Positions 1 to 5,125 of a stretch of DNA of 6,942 nt are shown one piece after another. The notes beneath the pieces are model-generated. The model made no database searches and was not told the origin of the DNA. It saw only the letters and a program-made list of their open reading frames with translations. Origin of the DNA: Devosia sp. Lineage in GTDB: Bacteria; Pseudomonadota; Alphaproteobacteria; Rhizobiales; Devosiaceae. The stretch spans positions 1 through 6,942 of the forward strand of contig JANXSI010000183.1 in the NCBI GenBank assembly GCA_025352765.1. Reading direction: 5' to 3'. The position numbers and the translations under genes are program-made. Position 1 is the first letter of the stretch. Each line of letters starts with the position of its first letter.

Positions 1-95
1 TCATGGCCGGGCTCTTCGGCCGCGACCTCTACGCCGCCCTGCTGGAGGACGTGATCACCGCAGTGATCGCGCTGCTCGTCGTCTACCTCGCCTAG
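1..95 (+). CDS. C-terminal end of a small membrane protein (5' partial)
   Basis: The frame that begins at base 3 stays open to a TAG at 93-95 and encodes about 30 residues that form the end of a protein starting left of the window. A charged stretch (GRDLYAALLED) is followed by an aliphatic segment (roughly VITAVIALLVVYLA) that would make a C-terminal transmembrane helix. The pattern 'LFGRD...ALLED' before a final helix recalls the C-terminus of DUF4126-type membrane proteins, but 30 residues are too few to assert this. It converges on the minus-strand gene ending at 116, with only 20 bases between the stops. An in-frame ATG at 3-5 exists, but a 30-residue gene starting exactly there is less likely than a truncated longer one. 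Confidence 0.55.
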   Translation, partial: MAGLFGRDLYAALLEDVITAVIALLVVYLA

Positions 96-115
96 GGGCC
101 TGTGGACGATTGCTG

Positions 116-463
116 TCACGGGTCAGGTCGTCGACAGAGTAGCTGGGAGCCGACCAGCATGGTTGCTCCCGCGGCGAAGGTCGCGAACGCCGCAATTCCC
201 GCCCGAACGACCGACGGCTGGTAGGGGATATCGGCCTCCTCATGGTAGAGTTTGGGCACTAGAAGCAAGAACAGGATCAGGCACGATAGGCAGCAGCCGA
301 CGAGGCTCGCAAGGGACCCGACATACATCCATTCGGTCACCACGACCAACTGCCCCCTGAGCTGGAAGTTGGTTGCCAGAAGCACGATGGAAACGGCCGT
401 AGTGAACAGGATACGGAACGTGGCGGCGAGTTCCTTAGTGGCTTCCTTGTTGCCGTCCATCAT
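116..463 (-). CDS. Small three-helix membrane protein, unknown function
   Basis: This encodes 115 residues of no family I recognise. Three hydrophobic segments are visible: about residues 15-33 (ILFTTAVSIVLLATNF), 47-70 (a cysteine-rich helix containing GCCLSCL, then a leucine run) and 86-109 (AGIAAFATFAAGATMLVG). The N-terminus is short and charged (MMDGNKEATKEL), and the loop between helices 2 and 3 holds an acidic patch (HEEAD). There is no signal peptide and no enzymatic motif. The start is ATG at 463-461, which overlaps the TGA of the upstream gene as ATGA and implies translational coupling. A second ATG follows immediately. The same frame stays open upstream to about 1060, but that part is arginine-rich, has no helices and runs through the neighbouring gene, so I reject it. 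A small multi-helix protein coupled to a soluble partner resembles effector/sensor pairs in general architecture only. Confidence 0.6.
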   Translation of the reverse strand: MMDGNKEATKELAATFRILFTTAVSIVLLATNFQLRGQLVVVTEWMYVGSLASLVGCCLSCLILFLLLVPKLYHEEADIPYQPSVVRAGIAAFATFAAGATMLVGSQLLCRRPDP

Positions 464-984
464 TGGAAATAGCTCCGCACGAGCTTTGACAGGTCCAGTG
501 ACCGTGGCGTCCACTGGTGCTGTGCGCGCTTCCGCCTGAACCGTGCGCTGCTGATGGGCGCCTCGTAGTTGGCCGCCTGCCAGGCAGCAGCGGCCTCCAC
601 ATAGATCTCGGGCAGCCAATCGCTGCCTGTCAGCGCCTCGGCGCAGGTAATGGGACGTCCGCCGCCCAAGTCGATCGAGATGTGATCCACCAGGCGACCT
701 TGGAACTTTTGCAGGGCGTAGGAGAAGAACTGGTCCAGATCCCCGACAACCCACGACACGAGATCTTGCGGCGAATGGAGCCCCGGATACTTGCCGAGGA
801 CGCTGGCGATTTCCGAATTGAACGCCTCGCAGACGTAGTTGAGGAAGCCCCCAACTAGGTCGAGCAGCGCCGAGCACTGCTGCCCGTCGGTCTGGAAGCC
901 GTTGCGATGCAGCCCTTGCCTCAATATCCTTGGAGCGTGCTTGCGAACCTCGATACTCAACTCGGCACCGAGCGGCCAAATCAT
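460..984 (-). CDS. Soluble protein of unknown function, first gene of a two-gene unit
   Basis: This encodes 174 residues with no family I recognise, no transmembrane segment and no signal peptide. The middle (about 35-110) looks globular and partly helical (LLDLVGGFLNYVCEAFNSEIASVL), with a glycine-rich turn DLGGGRP at 105-111. The C-terminus is basic (ARFRRKRAQHQW, about 147-158), which may bind nucleic acid or an acidic partner; that is inference. The start at 984 is chosen because AAGGAGGG lies seven bases upstream. A longer form opening near 1116 would have an implausible N-terminus and would swallow the putative regulatory palindrome. Codon use is more relaxed than in the urease genes (several AGG, plus ATA, CTA and TTG), suggesting a different history. 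Its TGA overlaps the ATG of the downstream membrane protein, so the two are probably made together. Confidence 0.62.
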   Translation of the reverse strand: MIWPLGAELSIEVRKHAPRILRQGLHRNGFQTDGQQCSALLDLVGGFLNYVCEAFNSEIASVLGKYPGLHSPQDLVSWVVGDLDQFFSYALQKFQGRLVDHISIDLGGGRPITCAEALTGSDWLPEIYVEAAAAWQAANYEAPISSARFRRKRAQHQWTPRSLDLSKLVRSYFQ

Positions 985-991
985 CCGGCTT

Positions 992-999
992 CCCTCCTT
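992..999 (-). promoter_or_regulatory. Strong ribosome binding site for the 174-residue protein
   Basis: On the minus strand this reads AAGGAGGG, close to an ideal Shine-Dalgarno sequence, with seven bases to the ATG at 984. It fixes the start of that gene against a longer open frame. Confidence 0.7.
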
Positions 1000-1017
1000 G
1001 ACGTTGGTCGAGAGATT

Positions 1018-1033
1018 TTTGCTTAAGTGCAAA
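1018..1033. promoter_or_regulatory. 16-bp inverted repeat, possible operator
   Basis: TTTGC-TTAAGT-GCAAA has perfect 5-base half-sites around a 6-base centre, inside the AT-richer part of the divergent intergenic region and 33 bases upstream of the minus-strand ATG at 984. The size fits a site for a dimeric helix-turn-helix regulator, and its location suits control of the 460-984/116-463 pair. No regulator gene is present and no single family is indicated. It could be coincidental. Confidence 0.25.
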
Positions 1034-1077
1034 GCGAAAACTGCTTGGGAAGAACACCAATGCCCACTTCTTTGCGT

Positions 1078-1091
1078 CTGACCTAGATCAA
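1078..1091. promoter_or_regulatory. FNR/FixK/NnrR-type binding site
   Basis: CTGACCTAGATCAA differs by one base from the palindrome TTGACCTAGATCAA, and it fits the alphaproteobacterial FNR/FixK consensus TTGA-N6-TCAA at 7 of 8 positions. The centre is near 1084.5. If it acts as a class II activator site (-41.5), transcription would start near 1126 for the plus-strand SDR gene (ATG 1147) or near 1043 for the minus-strand pair (ATG 984). Both leave plausible leaders. No convincing -10 hexamer was seen at either distance, so direction and function are open. Confidence 0.4.
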
Positions 1092-1134
1092 GGCCGATAA
1101 CGCGCGCCAACGCCACAACCTGTGAGTCAGCAAC

Positions 1135-1139
1135 AGGAG
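1135..1139 (+). promoter_or_regulatory. Ribosome binding site of the SDR gene
   Basis: AGGAG lies seven bases before the ATG at 1147, which supports that start. Confidence 0.7.
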
Positions 1140-1146
1140 TGGACCA

Positions 1147-1905
1147 ATGCGCCTAAAGGACAAAGTCGCCGTCGTCACCGGAGCCGCCTCGGGTATGGGG
1201 CTGGCGATCGCACAATTGTTCGTCGCCGAGGGCGCCAAGGTCGTCGCCGCCGACTGGCACGCCGACTCCCTCGCCGCCGCGCTCAACGGCTTGAGCGAAG
1301 AACACATCGTCGGCATCACCACCGATGTCGCCAACCAGAGCCAGTGTGAAGCGATGGTCGATCGGGCGGTGCACGAGTTCGGCCGGATCGATATCCTGGT
1401 CAACAATGCCGGCGTGATGGACCTGTTCTCCTCGGTTGCCGACGTCGACAACGCGACGTGGCGGCGCGTCTTGGGGGTTAACCTCGACGGCCCGATGTTC
1501 GCCATGCGCCACGCGGTGCCCCTAATGCTCAAGCAGGGGCATGGCGCGATCGTCAACATTGCCTCGGTCGCGGCGATGGGCGGCGGTTCGGCCGGCGCCG
1601 CCTATACGGCCTCCAAGCACGGCCTGATTGGCCTCACCCAGTCGACGGCGTTCCAGTACGCCAAGCTTGGCCTTCGCTGCAACGCGATAGCCGCCGGCGG
1701 CGTCAACACCAACATCATGAGCAGCATCGACGCGACCAAGATCGACCAGGCCGCGCTTGGGCGGCTCGGCCCCTATCACGCCGCCAACCCGGGCATGCTC
1801 GATCCGATCGACATCGCCAACGCCACGCTGTTCCTCGCCTCGGACGAAGCGCGCTATGTCAACGGCGTGGTGATGCCCGTCGATATGGGCTGGCGCGCCG
1901 CCTGA
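1147..1905 (+). CDS. Classical short-chain dehydrogenase/reductase (SDR), NAD(H)-type
   Basis: This is a 252-residue cytoplasmic oxidoreductase, the usual length of the classical SDR family. Visible motifs are the dinucleotide-binding TGAASGMG at 11-18, Asp36 at the end of strand 2 (favouring NAD over NADP), Asp60, NNAG at 86-89, and the catalytic tetrad Asn112, Ser140, Tyr153 and Lys157 (YTASK). The fold is complete from MRLKDKVAVVTG to the final strand VVMPVDMGW. One oddity is that the usual proline of the 'PG' motif after strand 6 is alanine (NAIAAGG at 179-185). The substrate cannot be read from sequence; 3-oxoacyl, sugar or hydroxysteroid-type alcohols are all possible. It is the first gene of the plus-strand block, preceded by an AGGAG site and an FNR/FixK-like palindrome, and is followed after 53 bases by the lysozyme inhibitor gene. 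No link to urease metabolism is evident. Confidence 0.9.
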   Translation: MRLKDKVAVVTGAASGMGLAIAQLFVAEGAKVVAADWHADSLAAALNGLSEEHIVGITTDVANQSQCEAMVDRAVHEFGRIDILVNNAGVMDLFSSVADVDNATWRRVLGVNLDGPMFAMRHAVPLMLKQGHGAIVNIASVAAMGGGSAGAAYTASKHGLIGLTQSTAFQYAKLGLRCNAIAAGGVNTNIMSSIDATKIDQAALGRLGPYHAANPGMLDPIDIANATLFLASDEARYVNGVVMPVDMGWRAA

Positions 1906-1958
1906 CGGGTGTGCGTCGGCCTTTGCGATTTTCGGTGGAGCGCGGCATACTGCGCTTC

Positions 1959-2360
1959 ATGAACAAGCCTGGCTCAAAGCAAAGCGGCGCGCTGCGGATG
2001 CTCCGCGCCCTCGCACTCATCGTGGTCCCGCTGGCGTCACCCGCCGTCGCGGACACCGGCACCAATCTTGGCCTCATCCTTGGAGGCGATGCCGAGATCA
2101 AGACCGTGGCCTATGCGTGCGAGAACCATGACCCGGTCACGGTGCAATACGTCAACGCGGCGCCGAACTTTCTCGCCGTGATGCAATTGGCCGGACAGAC
2201 CGTCGTCCTGGTGAACGTCATCACCGCCTCGGGCGCCAAATACGTCTCGGGCTCCTACGAATGGTGGAACAAGGGCAACACGGCGACGCTGCACGACGTG
2301 ACCGAGGGACTGGACGCCGCCCCCGTGCTCAGTTGCACCGCAGACACGTTGGCGCCGTGA
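1959..2360 (+). CDS. Periplasmic MliC/PliC-family C-type lysozyme inhibitor
   Basis: This is a 133-residue exported protein. Residues 1-31 form a signal peptide with a basic start, the hydrophobic core MLRALALIVVPLA and a cleavage site AVA|D after Ala31. No lipobox cysteine is present, so the mature protein should be soluble in the periplasm (PliC-like) rather than a lipoprotein (MliC). The mature part has the family layout: YAC near 52-54, a VQY strand, the motif SGAKY at 91-95, and Y..WWNKG..A.L at 100-111. Ser91 and Lys105 have the spacing of the two residues known in Pseudomonas MliC to enter the lysozyme active site. Cys54 and Cys126 could form a disulfide. The ATG at 1959 is preferred but has only a weak ribosome site; GTG at 1911 and ATG at 1998 are alternatives, the latter still leaving a signal peptide. 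The stop overlaps the next gene's start (GTGA). Confidence 0.75.
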   Translation: MNKPGSKQSGALRMLRALALIVVPLASPAVADTGTNLGLILGGDAEIKTVAYACENHDPVTVQYVNAAPNFLAVMQLAGQTVVLVNVITASGAKYVSGSYEWWNKGNTATLHDVTEGLDAAPVLSCTADTLAP

Positions 2361-2941
2361 GTGCAGGCGCGGCGGAGCTCTTTCCGCATATCCGCATCGT
2401 CATGGGCATGGTTGTGGGCCTGGGGATCACCCGCCTGCTCACCGGCGTTGCCGGCCTGATCCAGCACCCGTCACGGGCCAAGCTGTCAGCGCTCCATCTG
2501 CTCTGGGCCCTTTCGGTGCTCGTCGAGCTGATCCTATTCTGGTGGTGGGAGTTCGCCCTCTACGACATCACCGACTGGTCCTTCGGCATCTTCGCCTTCC
2601 TCATCGGCTATGCCGTCACGCTCTTCCTGATGGCGGCCTTGCTCTTCCCCGACCGCATCGACGACTATGCGAGCTACGAGGACTTCTTCCTCCGGCGCCG
2701 GCACTGGTTCTTCGCCATCTTCGGGCTGACGTTTCTGTTCGACGTCGTCGACACGCTGATCAAGGGCGAACCCTATTTCGATACGCTGGGGATCGACTAC
2801 ATGGTCCAGATCCCCGTCGGCCTTGTTCTGGCGGGCATCGCGATCTGGACGTCGAACCGCCGCTTCCACCTTGGCCTGGTGATCGCGCATCTGATCTATC
2901 AGGCGTGGTGGATCAGCATCCTCTTTTACACGCACACCTGA
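2357..2941 (+). CDS. Six-helix integral membrane protein, unknown function
   Basis: This encodes 194 residues with about six transmembrane helices at roughly 14-34, 45-68, 76-98, 116-134, 148-166 and 171-191. Helix 2 ends in a tryptophan cluster (FWWWEF), and acidic/aromatic loops (DRIDDYASYEDFF, about 99-111) separate helices 3 and 4. I recognise no transporter, channel or enzyme motif. It lacks the histidine/aspartate signature of HupE/UreJ nickel permeases. The GTG start at 2357 shares GTGA with the stop of the lysozyme inhibitor gene, which fits translational coupling. An open frame extends further upstream, but that part lies inside the previous gene and is not helix-like. ATG at 2402 is an alternative that would cut off only the cytoplasmic lead-in. 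ureE starts 17 bases after its stop, so it is probably in the same transcript. Confidence 0.75.
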   Translation: MSAGAAELFPHIRIVMGMVVGLGITRLLTGVAGLIQHPSRAKLSALHLLWALSVLVELILFWWWEFALYDITDWSFGIFAFLIGYAVTLFLMAALLFPDRIDDYASYEDFFLRRRHWFFAIFGLTFLFDVVDTLIKGEPYFDTLGIDYMVQIPVGLVLAGIAIWTSNRRFHLGLVIAHLIYQAWWISILFYTHT

Positions 2942-2947
2942 GCCGCT

Positions 2948-2951
2948 AAGG
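2948..2951 (+). promoter_or_regulatory. Ribosome binding site of ureE
   Basis: AAGG stands seven bases before the ATG at 2959. It is a short but well-placed Shine-Dalgarno match that supports that start. Confidence 0.5.
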
Positions 2952-2958
2952 TTAGTCC

Positions 2959-3402
2959 ATGCTTCGAGCCACATCCGCCCTCCCCGCCAACCACGGCAAG
3001 GCCAAGCCCTTCGACCGGCTGACGCTGAGCCATGACCAGCGACGCATCCGCCGCAAGGTCCTGACCCTGCCCAAGGGCGAAGAGGTGATGGTGGATTTCC
3101 CCGACGCCATCACGCTCGAGCATTTCGGCGGACTGCTGCTCGAGGACGGCCGGGTGGTCGAGATCGTCGCCGCGCCCGAACCGCTGTTCGAGGTAACCGG
3201 CCGGGGCACCGAGCATCTGAGCCAGCTTGCCTGGCACATCGGCAACCGACACATGTCGGCGCAGATCGAAAAGAAGCGGATCCTCGTGCCGCGCGACCAC
3301 GTGGCCAAGACCATGCTAGTGGGGCTTGGTGCAGAGGTGCGCGACGTGGTCGAGACGTTCTCGCCCGAGCGCGGCGCCTATCACGAGCACGCAGCCCATT
3401 GA
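2959..3402 (+). CDS. ureE: Urease accessory protein UreE (nickel metallochaperone)
   Basis: UreE is a cytoplasmic dimer that delivers Ni2+ to the UreG-UreF-UreD complex for urease activation. The 147 residues show both UreE domains: an N-terminal beta domain (about 18-80, DRLTLSHDQRR to EPLFEV) and a ferredoxin-like metal-binding domain. AWHIGNRH at 91-98 contains the conserved nickel-binding histidine (His98, matching His96 of Klebsiella UreE). RDHV at 112-115 keeps the Asp-His pair, while the preceding Klebsiella histidine is Arg112 here. The C-terminal tail (YHEHAAH) has only three histidines, far fewer than the long His-rich tails of enterobacterial UreE, so nickel storage should be limited. 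It starts 17 bases after the 6-TM gene and its TGA overlaps the TTG start of ureF. Confidence 0.95.
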   Translation: MLRATSALPANHGKAKPFDRLTLSHDQRRIRRKVLTLPKGEEVMVDFPDAITLEHFGGLLLEDGRVVEIVAAPEPLFEVTGRGTEHLSQLAWHIGNRHMSAQIEKKRILVPRDHVAKTMLVGLGAEVRDVVETFSPERGAYHEHAAH

Positions 3403-4055
3403 GTGTCGCCCTGCAGCGCCTGCTGACCTGGCTGTCACCGGCCTTCCCTGTGGGCAGCTTCGCCTGGTCGCAGGGACTGGAGACAGCGATCGGCGACGGC
3501 CGGATCATGGCCGGTGCAGATCTCAGGGAGTGGATTTCCGGCTCGCTCGCGCATGGCGGGATGCGCACCGATGCCATCATTCTGGCCCATGCCTTTCGTC
3601 AGCACAGCGATGCCAAGGCACTGGCGGAGCTTGCCGATCTGGCAATTGCCCTCACCGCGGCCTCCGAACGCTCGCTCGAAACGACGCTGACTGGCGAGGC
3701 CTTCGCCATCGCCGCGCGGGCGTGGCCGTCGGACGTCTACGCACGGCTTCCCGCGCCCTGCCCTTATCCGGTCGCGGTGGGTGCCATCGGGGCGGCGCAG
3801 GGCATCGATCTTCATGACCTTCTGTCTGGCTATCTCACATCTGCCGTGCATACCCAGGTCTCGGTCGCTGTCCGCCTCGTGCCGCTCGGTCAGACGGCGG
3901 GGCTGCAGGTGATGGCGGGGCTCGAAGCGGCGGTCGGGGTGCTCGCCGATGCGGCCAGCAGCGCCAGCCTCGATGACATTGGCGGCATCGCCTACGCCGC
4001 CGACATCGCCCAGATGCGGCACGAGACCATTGGCGTCAGGGTGTTCCGCTCATGA
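3399..4055 (+). CDS. ureF: Urease accessory protein UreF
   Basis: UreF bridges UreD and UreG in the urease activation complex and gates the GTPase of UreG. The 218 residues match the usual length of this all-helical family. The N-terminal signature LLTWLSPAFPVGSFAWSQGLE spans about residues 8-28 (family form: L..SP..P.G.F..S.GLE), and the conserved C-terminus runs through ADIAQMRHET to VRVFRS, a segment that in characterised UreF contacts UreD and UreG. The start is TTG at 3399, sharing TTGA with the ureE stop. No ATG or GTG occurs in frame early enough to keep the conserved N-terminus, so a weak start coupled to ureE translation is inferred. The TGA overlaps the ATG of the next gene (ATGA). 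Confidence 0.95.
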   Translation: MSVALQRLLTWLSPAFPVGSFAWSQGLETAIGDGRIMAGADLREWISGSLAHGGMRTDAIILAHAFRQHSDAKALAELADLAIALTAASERSLETTLTGEAFAIAARAWPSDVYARLPAPCPYPVAVGAIGAAQGIDLHDLLSGYLTSAVHTQVSVAVRLVPLGQTAGLQVMAGLEAAVGVLADAASSASLDDIGGIAYAADIAQMRHETIGVRVFRS

Positions 4056-4483
4056 ACATGGTGGTCGGCGCATTGACCTTCGTGCCGCTGCTAACGGTGG
4101 CGTTCGCGCATTTGCTTTGGGCGCTCGGCAGTTCCTGGCCGATCCGCGACCAGATGCTGCTGGCGCAAACCGTTGTCGGCACGCCCGGCATCACCCGCAT
4201 GCCCAACCGGATGCTCACTTTCGTCATTTCGCTGCTGCTGCTGGCGGCAGGCATCGTCGCCCTGTCGCTCGCCGATCACGCGAGCGGCGGGATCGGGCTG
4301 ACGCTCGCCGGAGCAGTACTGGCACTGGCCTTTCTGGCCCGAGGCGTTCTAGGCTACACTGCCGGCTGGCGCGCCAGGCACCCGGTCGAGCCGTTCGCCA
4401 CGCTCGACCGCAAGAACTACTCCCCGCTCTGCCTCTGGATTGGAGCGGGATTCCTGATCCTCGTCGGAATGAGGTTGCTATGA
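4052..4483 (+). CDS. DUF3995-like four-helix membrane protein inside the ure operon
   Basis: This encodes 143 residues with about four transmembrane helices (3-25, 54-74, 80-101 and 126-143). Helix 1 contains FAHLLWALG, and the segment FATLDRKNYSPLC at 115-127 before the last helix resembles the conserved region of DUF3995 membrane proteins, whose role is unknown. The loop 28-53 after helix 1 (WPIRDQ...GTPGITRMPNRM) is the longest polar part. It is locked between ureF and ureG by ATGA overlaps at both ends, so its product is made alongside the urease chaperones. That position suggests a role near urea or nickel entry, but there is no HupE/UreJ or urea-channel motif and the role is unproven. 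An AGGG stretch about ten bases upstream can serve as its ribosome site. Confidence 0.8.
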   Translation: MNMVVGALTFVPLLTVAFAHLLWALGSSWPIRDQMLLAQTVVGTPGITRMPNRMLTFVISLLLLAAGIVALSLADHASGGIGLTLAGAVLALAFLARGVLGYTAGWRARHPVEPFATLDRKNYSPLCLWIGAGFLILVGMRLL

Positions 4484-5112
4484 AATCGCTCAACGGTCCC
4501 CTGCGCATTGGCATCGGCGGCCCTGTCGGCTCGGGCAAGACCACGGTCTGCGAGATGCTGCTCAAGGCCATGCGCGATCGGTACTCGATGGCGGTTGTCA
4601 CCAATGACATCTACACCCGCGAGGACGCACTGATCCTCAACCGCGTGCAGGCGATTGCCGAAGATCGCATTGTCGGCGTCGAGACTGGCGGCTGCCCGCA
4701 CACGGCGATCCGCGAGGACGTCTCGCTCAACCTCGCGGCGATCGCCGACCTCAACCGGCGCTTCCCTGATCTCGAAATCATCCTGATCGAATCTGGCGGC
4801 GACAACCTCGCAGCGACGTTTTCGCCCGACCTCGCCGACATCACGCTCTATGTGATCTCGGTGGCCGAGGGCGAAAAGATCCCGCGCAAGGGCGGCCCGG
4901 CGATCACCAAATCCGATCTGCTGATCATCAACAAATCCGACCTCGCGCCTTACGTGAACGCGAGTCTGGACGTCATGGAATCCGATACCATTCGCGTCCG
5001 CGAAGGACGCCCATACGTCTTCACCGACATGCTGCGGCGCCAGGGTCTCAAGGAAGTCATCGCCTTCATCGAGAAGGTCGGCGGGCTGCAGACGGCGGTG
5101 GCCGCTGAGTAG
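4480..5112 (+). CDS. ureG: Urease accessory protein UreG (SIMIBI GTPase)
   Basis: UreG hydrolyses GTP to drive nickel insertion into urease together with UreD, UreF and UreE. The 210 residues are a standard length. Motifs seen are the P-loop GGPVGSGKT at 13-21, the nickel-binding Cys-Pro-His at 72-74 (GGCPHTAIRED), the switch region ESGGDNL at 104-110, and the guanine-specificity motif NKSD at 151-154. The N-terminus is short (MKSLNGPLRIGIGG), without the His-rich extension found in some bacteria and plants. The start overlaps the previous stop (ATGA) and has GAGG five bases upstream, so it is not purely dependent on coupling. The GNAT gene follows after 13 bases. Confidence 0.97.
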   Translation: MKSLNGPLRIGIGGPVGSGKTTVCEMLLKAMRDRYSMAVVTNDIYTREDALILNRVQAIAEDRIVGVETGGCPHTAIREDVSLNLAAIADLNRRFPDLEIILIESGGDNLAATFSPDLADITLYVISVAEGEKIPRKGGPAITKSDLLIINKSDLAPYVNASLDVMESDTIRVREGRPYVFTDMLRRQGLKEVIAFIEKVGGLQTAVAAE

Positions 5113-5125
5113 GGACGCTCCCTAT

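Noticed and set aside
98..122. Possible stem CCTGTG/CACGGG between the convergent stops at 95 and 116.
   Set aside because: The stem is only six pairs with a G-T wobble and a 12-base loop, and there is no T-run on either side, so it does not qualify as a terminator.
517..858. Plus-strand open frame of 113 codons opposite the 174-residue gene.
   Set aside because: It lacks a ribosome site, and its composition is that of an antisense shadow. The minus-strand gene has a strong ribosome site and a coupled neighbour.
464..1060. Upstream continuation of the membrane-protein frame on the minus strand, giving a 314-residue reading.
   Set aside because: The extra part is arginine/serine-rich, low in hydrophobic order and fully covered by the better-supported 174-residue gene with a strong ribosome site. 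The ATGA junction marks the true start at 463.
1096..1101. GATAAC as a -10 element for the SDR gene.
   Set aside because: No -35 hexamer at 16-18 bases is visible, and its position conflicts with the FNR/FixK-like site acting as an activator.
1522..1779. Minus-strand open frame inside the SDR gene.
   Set aside because: The complete SDR motifs are on the other strand; antisense open frames are common in high-GC coding DNA.
2534..2974. Minus-strand open frame of 146 codons opposite the 6-TM gene.
   Set aside because: It is rich in Asp, Glu, Arg and Val, as expected for the complement of hydrophobic codons, and it overlaps the start of ureE.
3435..4022. Long minus-strand open frame (195 codons) opposite ureF.
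   Set aside because: UreF is unmistakable on the plus strand, and the antisense frame has no ribosome site or recognisable domain.
4052..4483. Nickel/urea permease (HupE/UreJ or UreI) for the gene between ureF and ureG.
   Set aside because: It has about four helices rather than six and none of the family histidine/aspartate motifs; the DUF3995-like ending is a better match.
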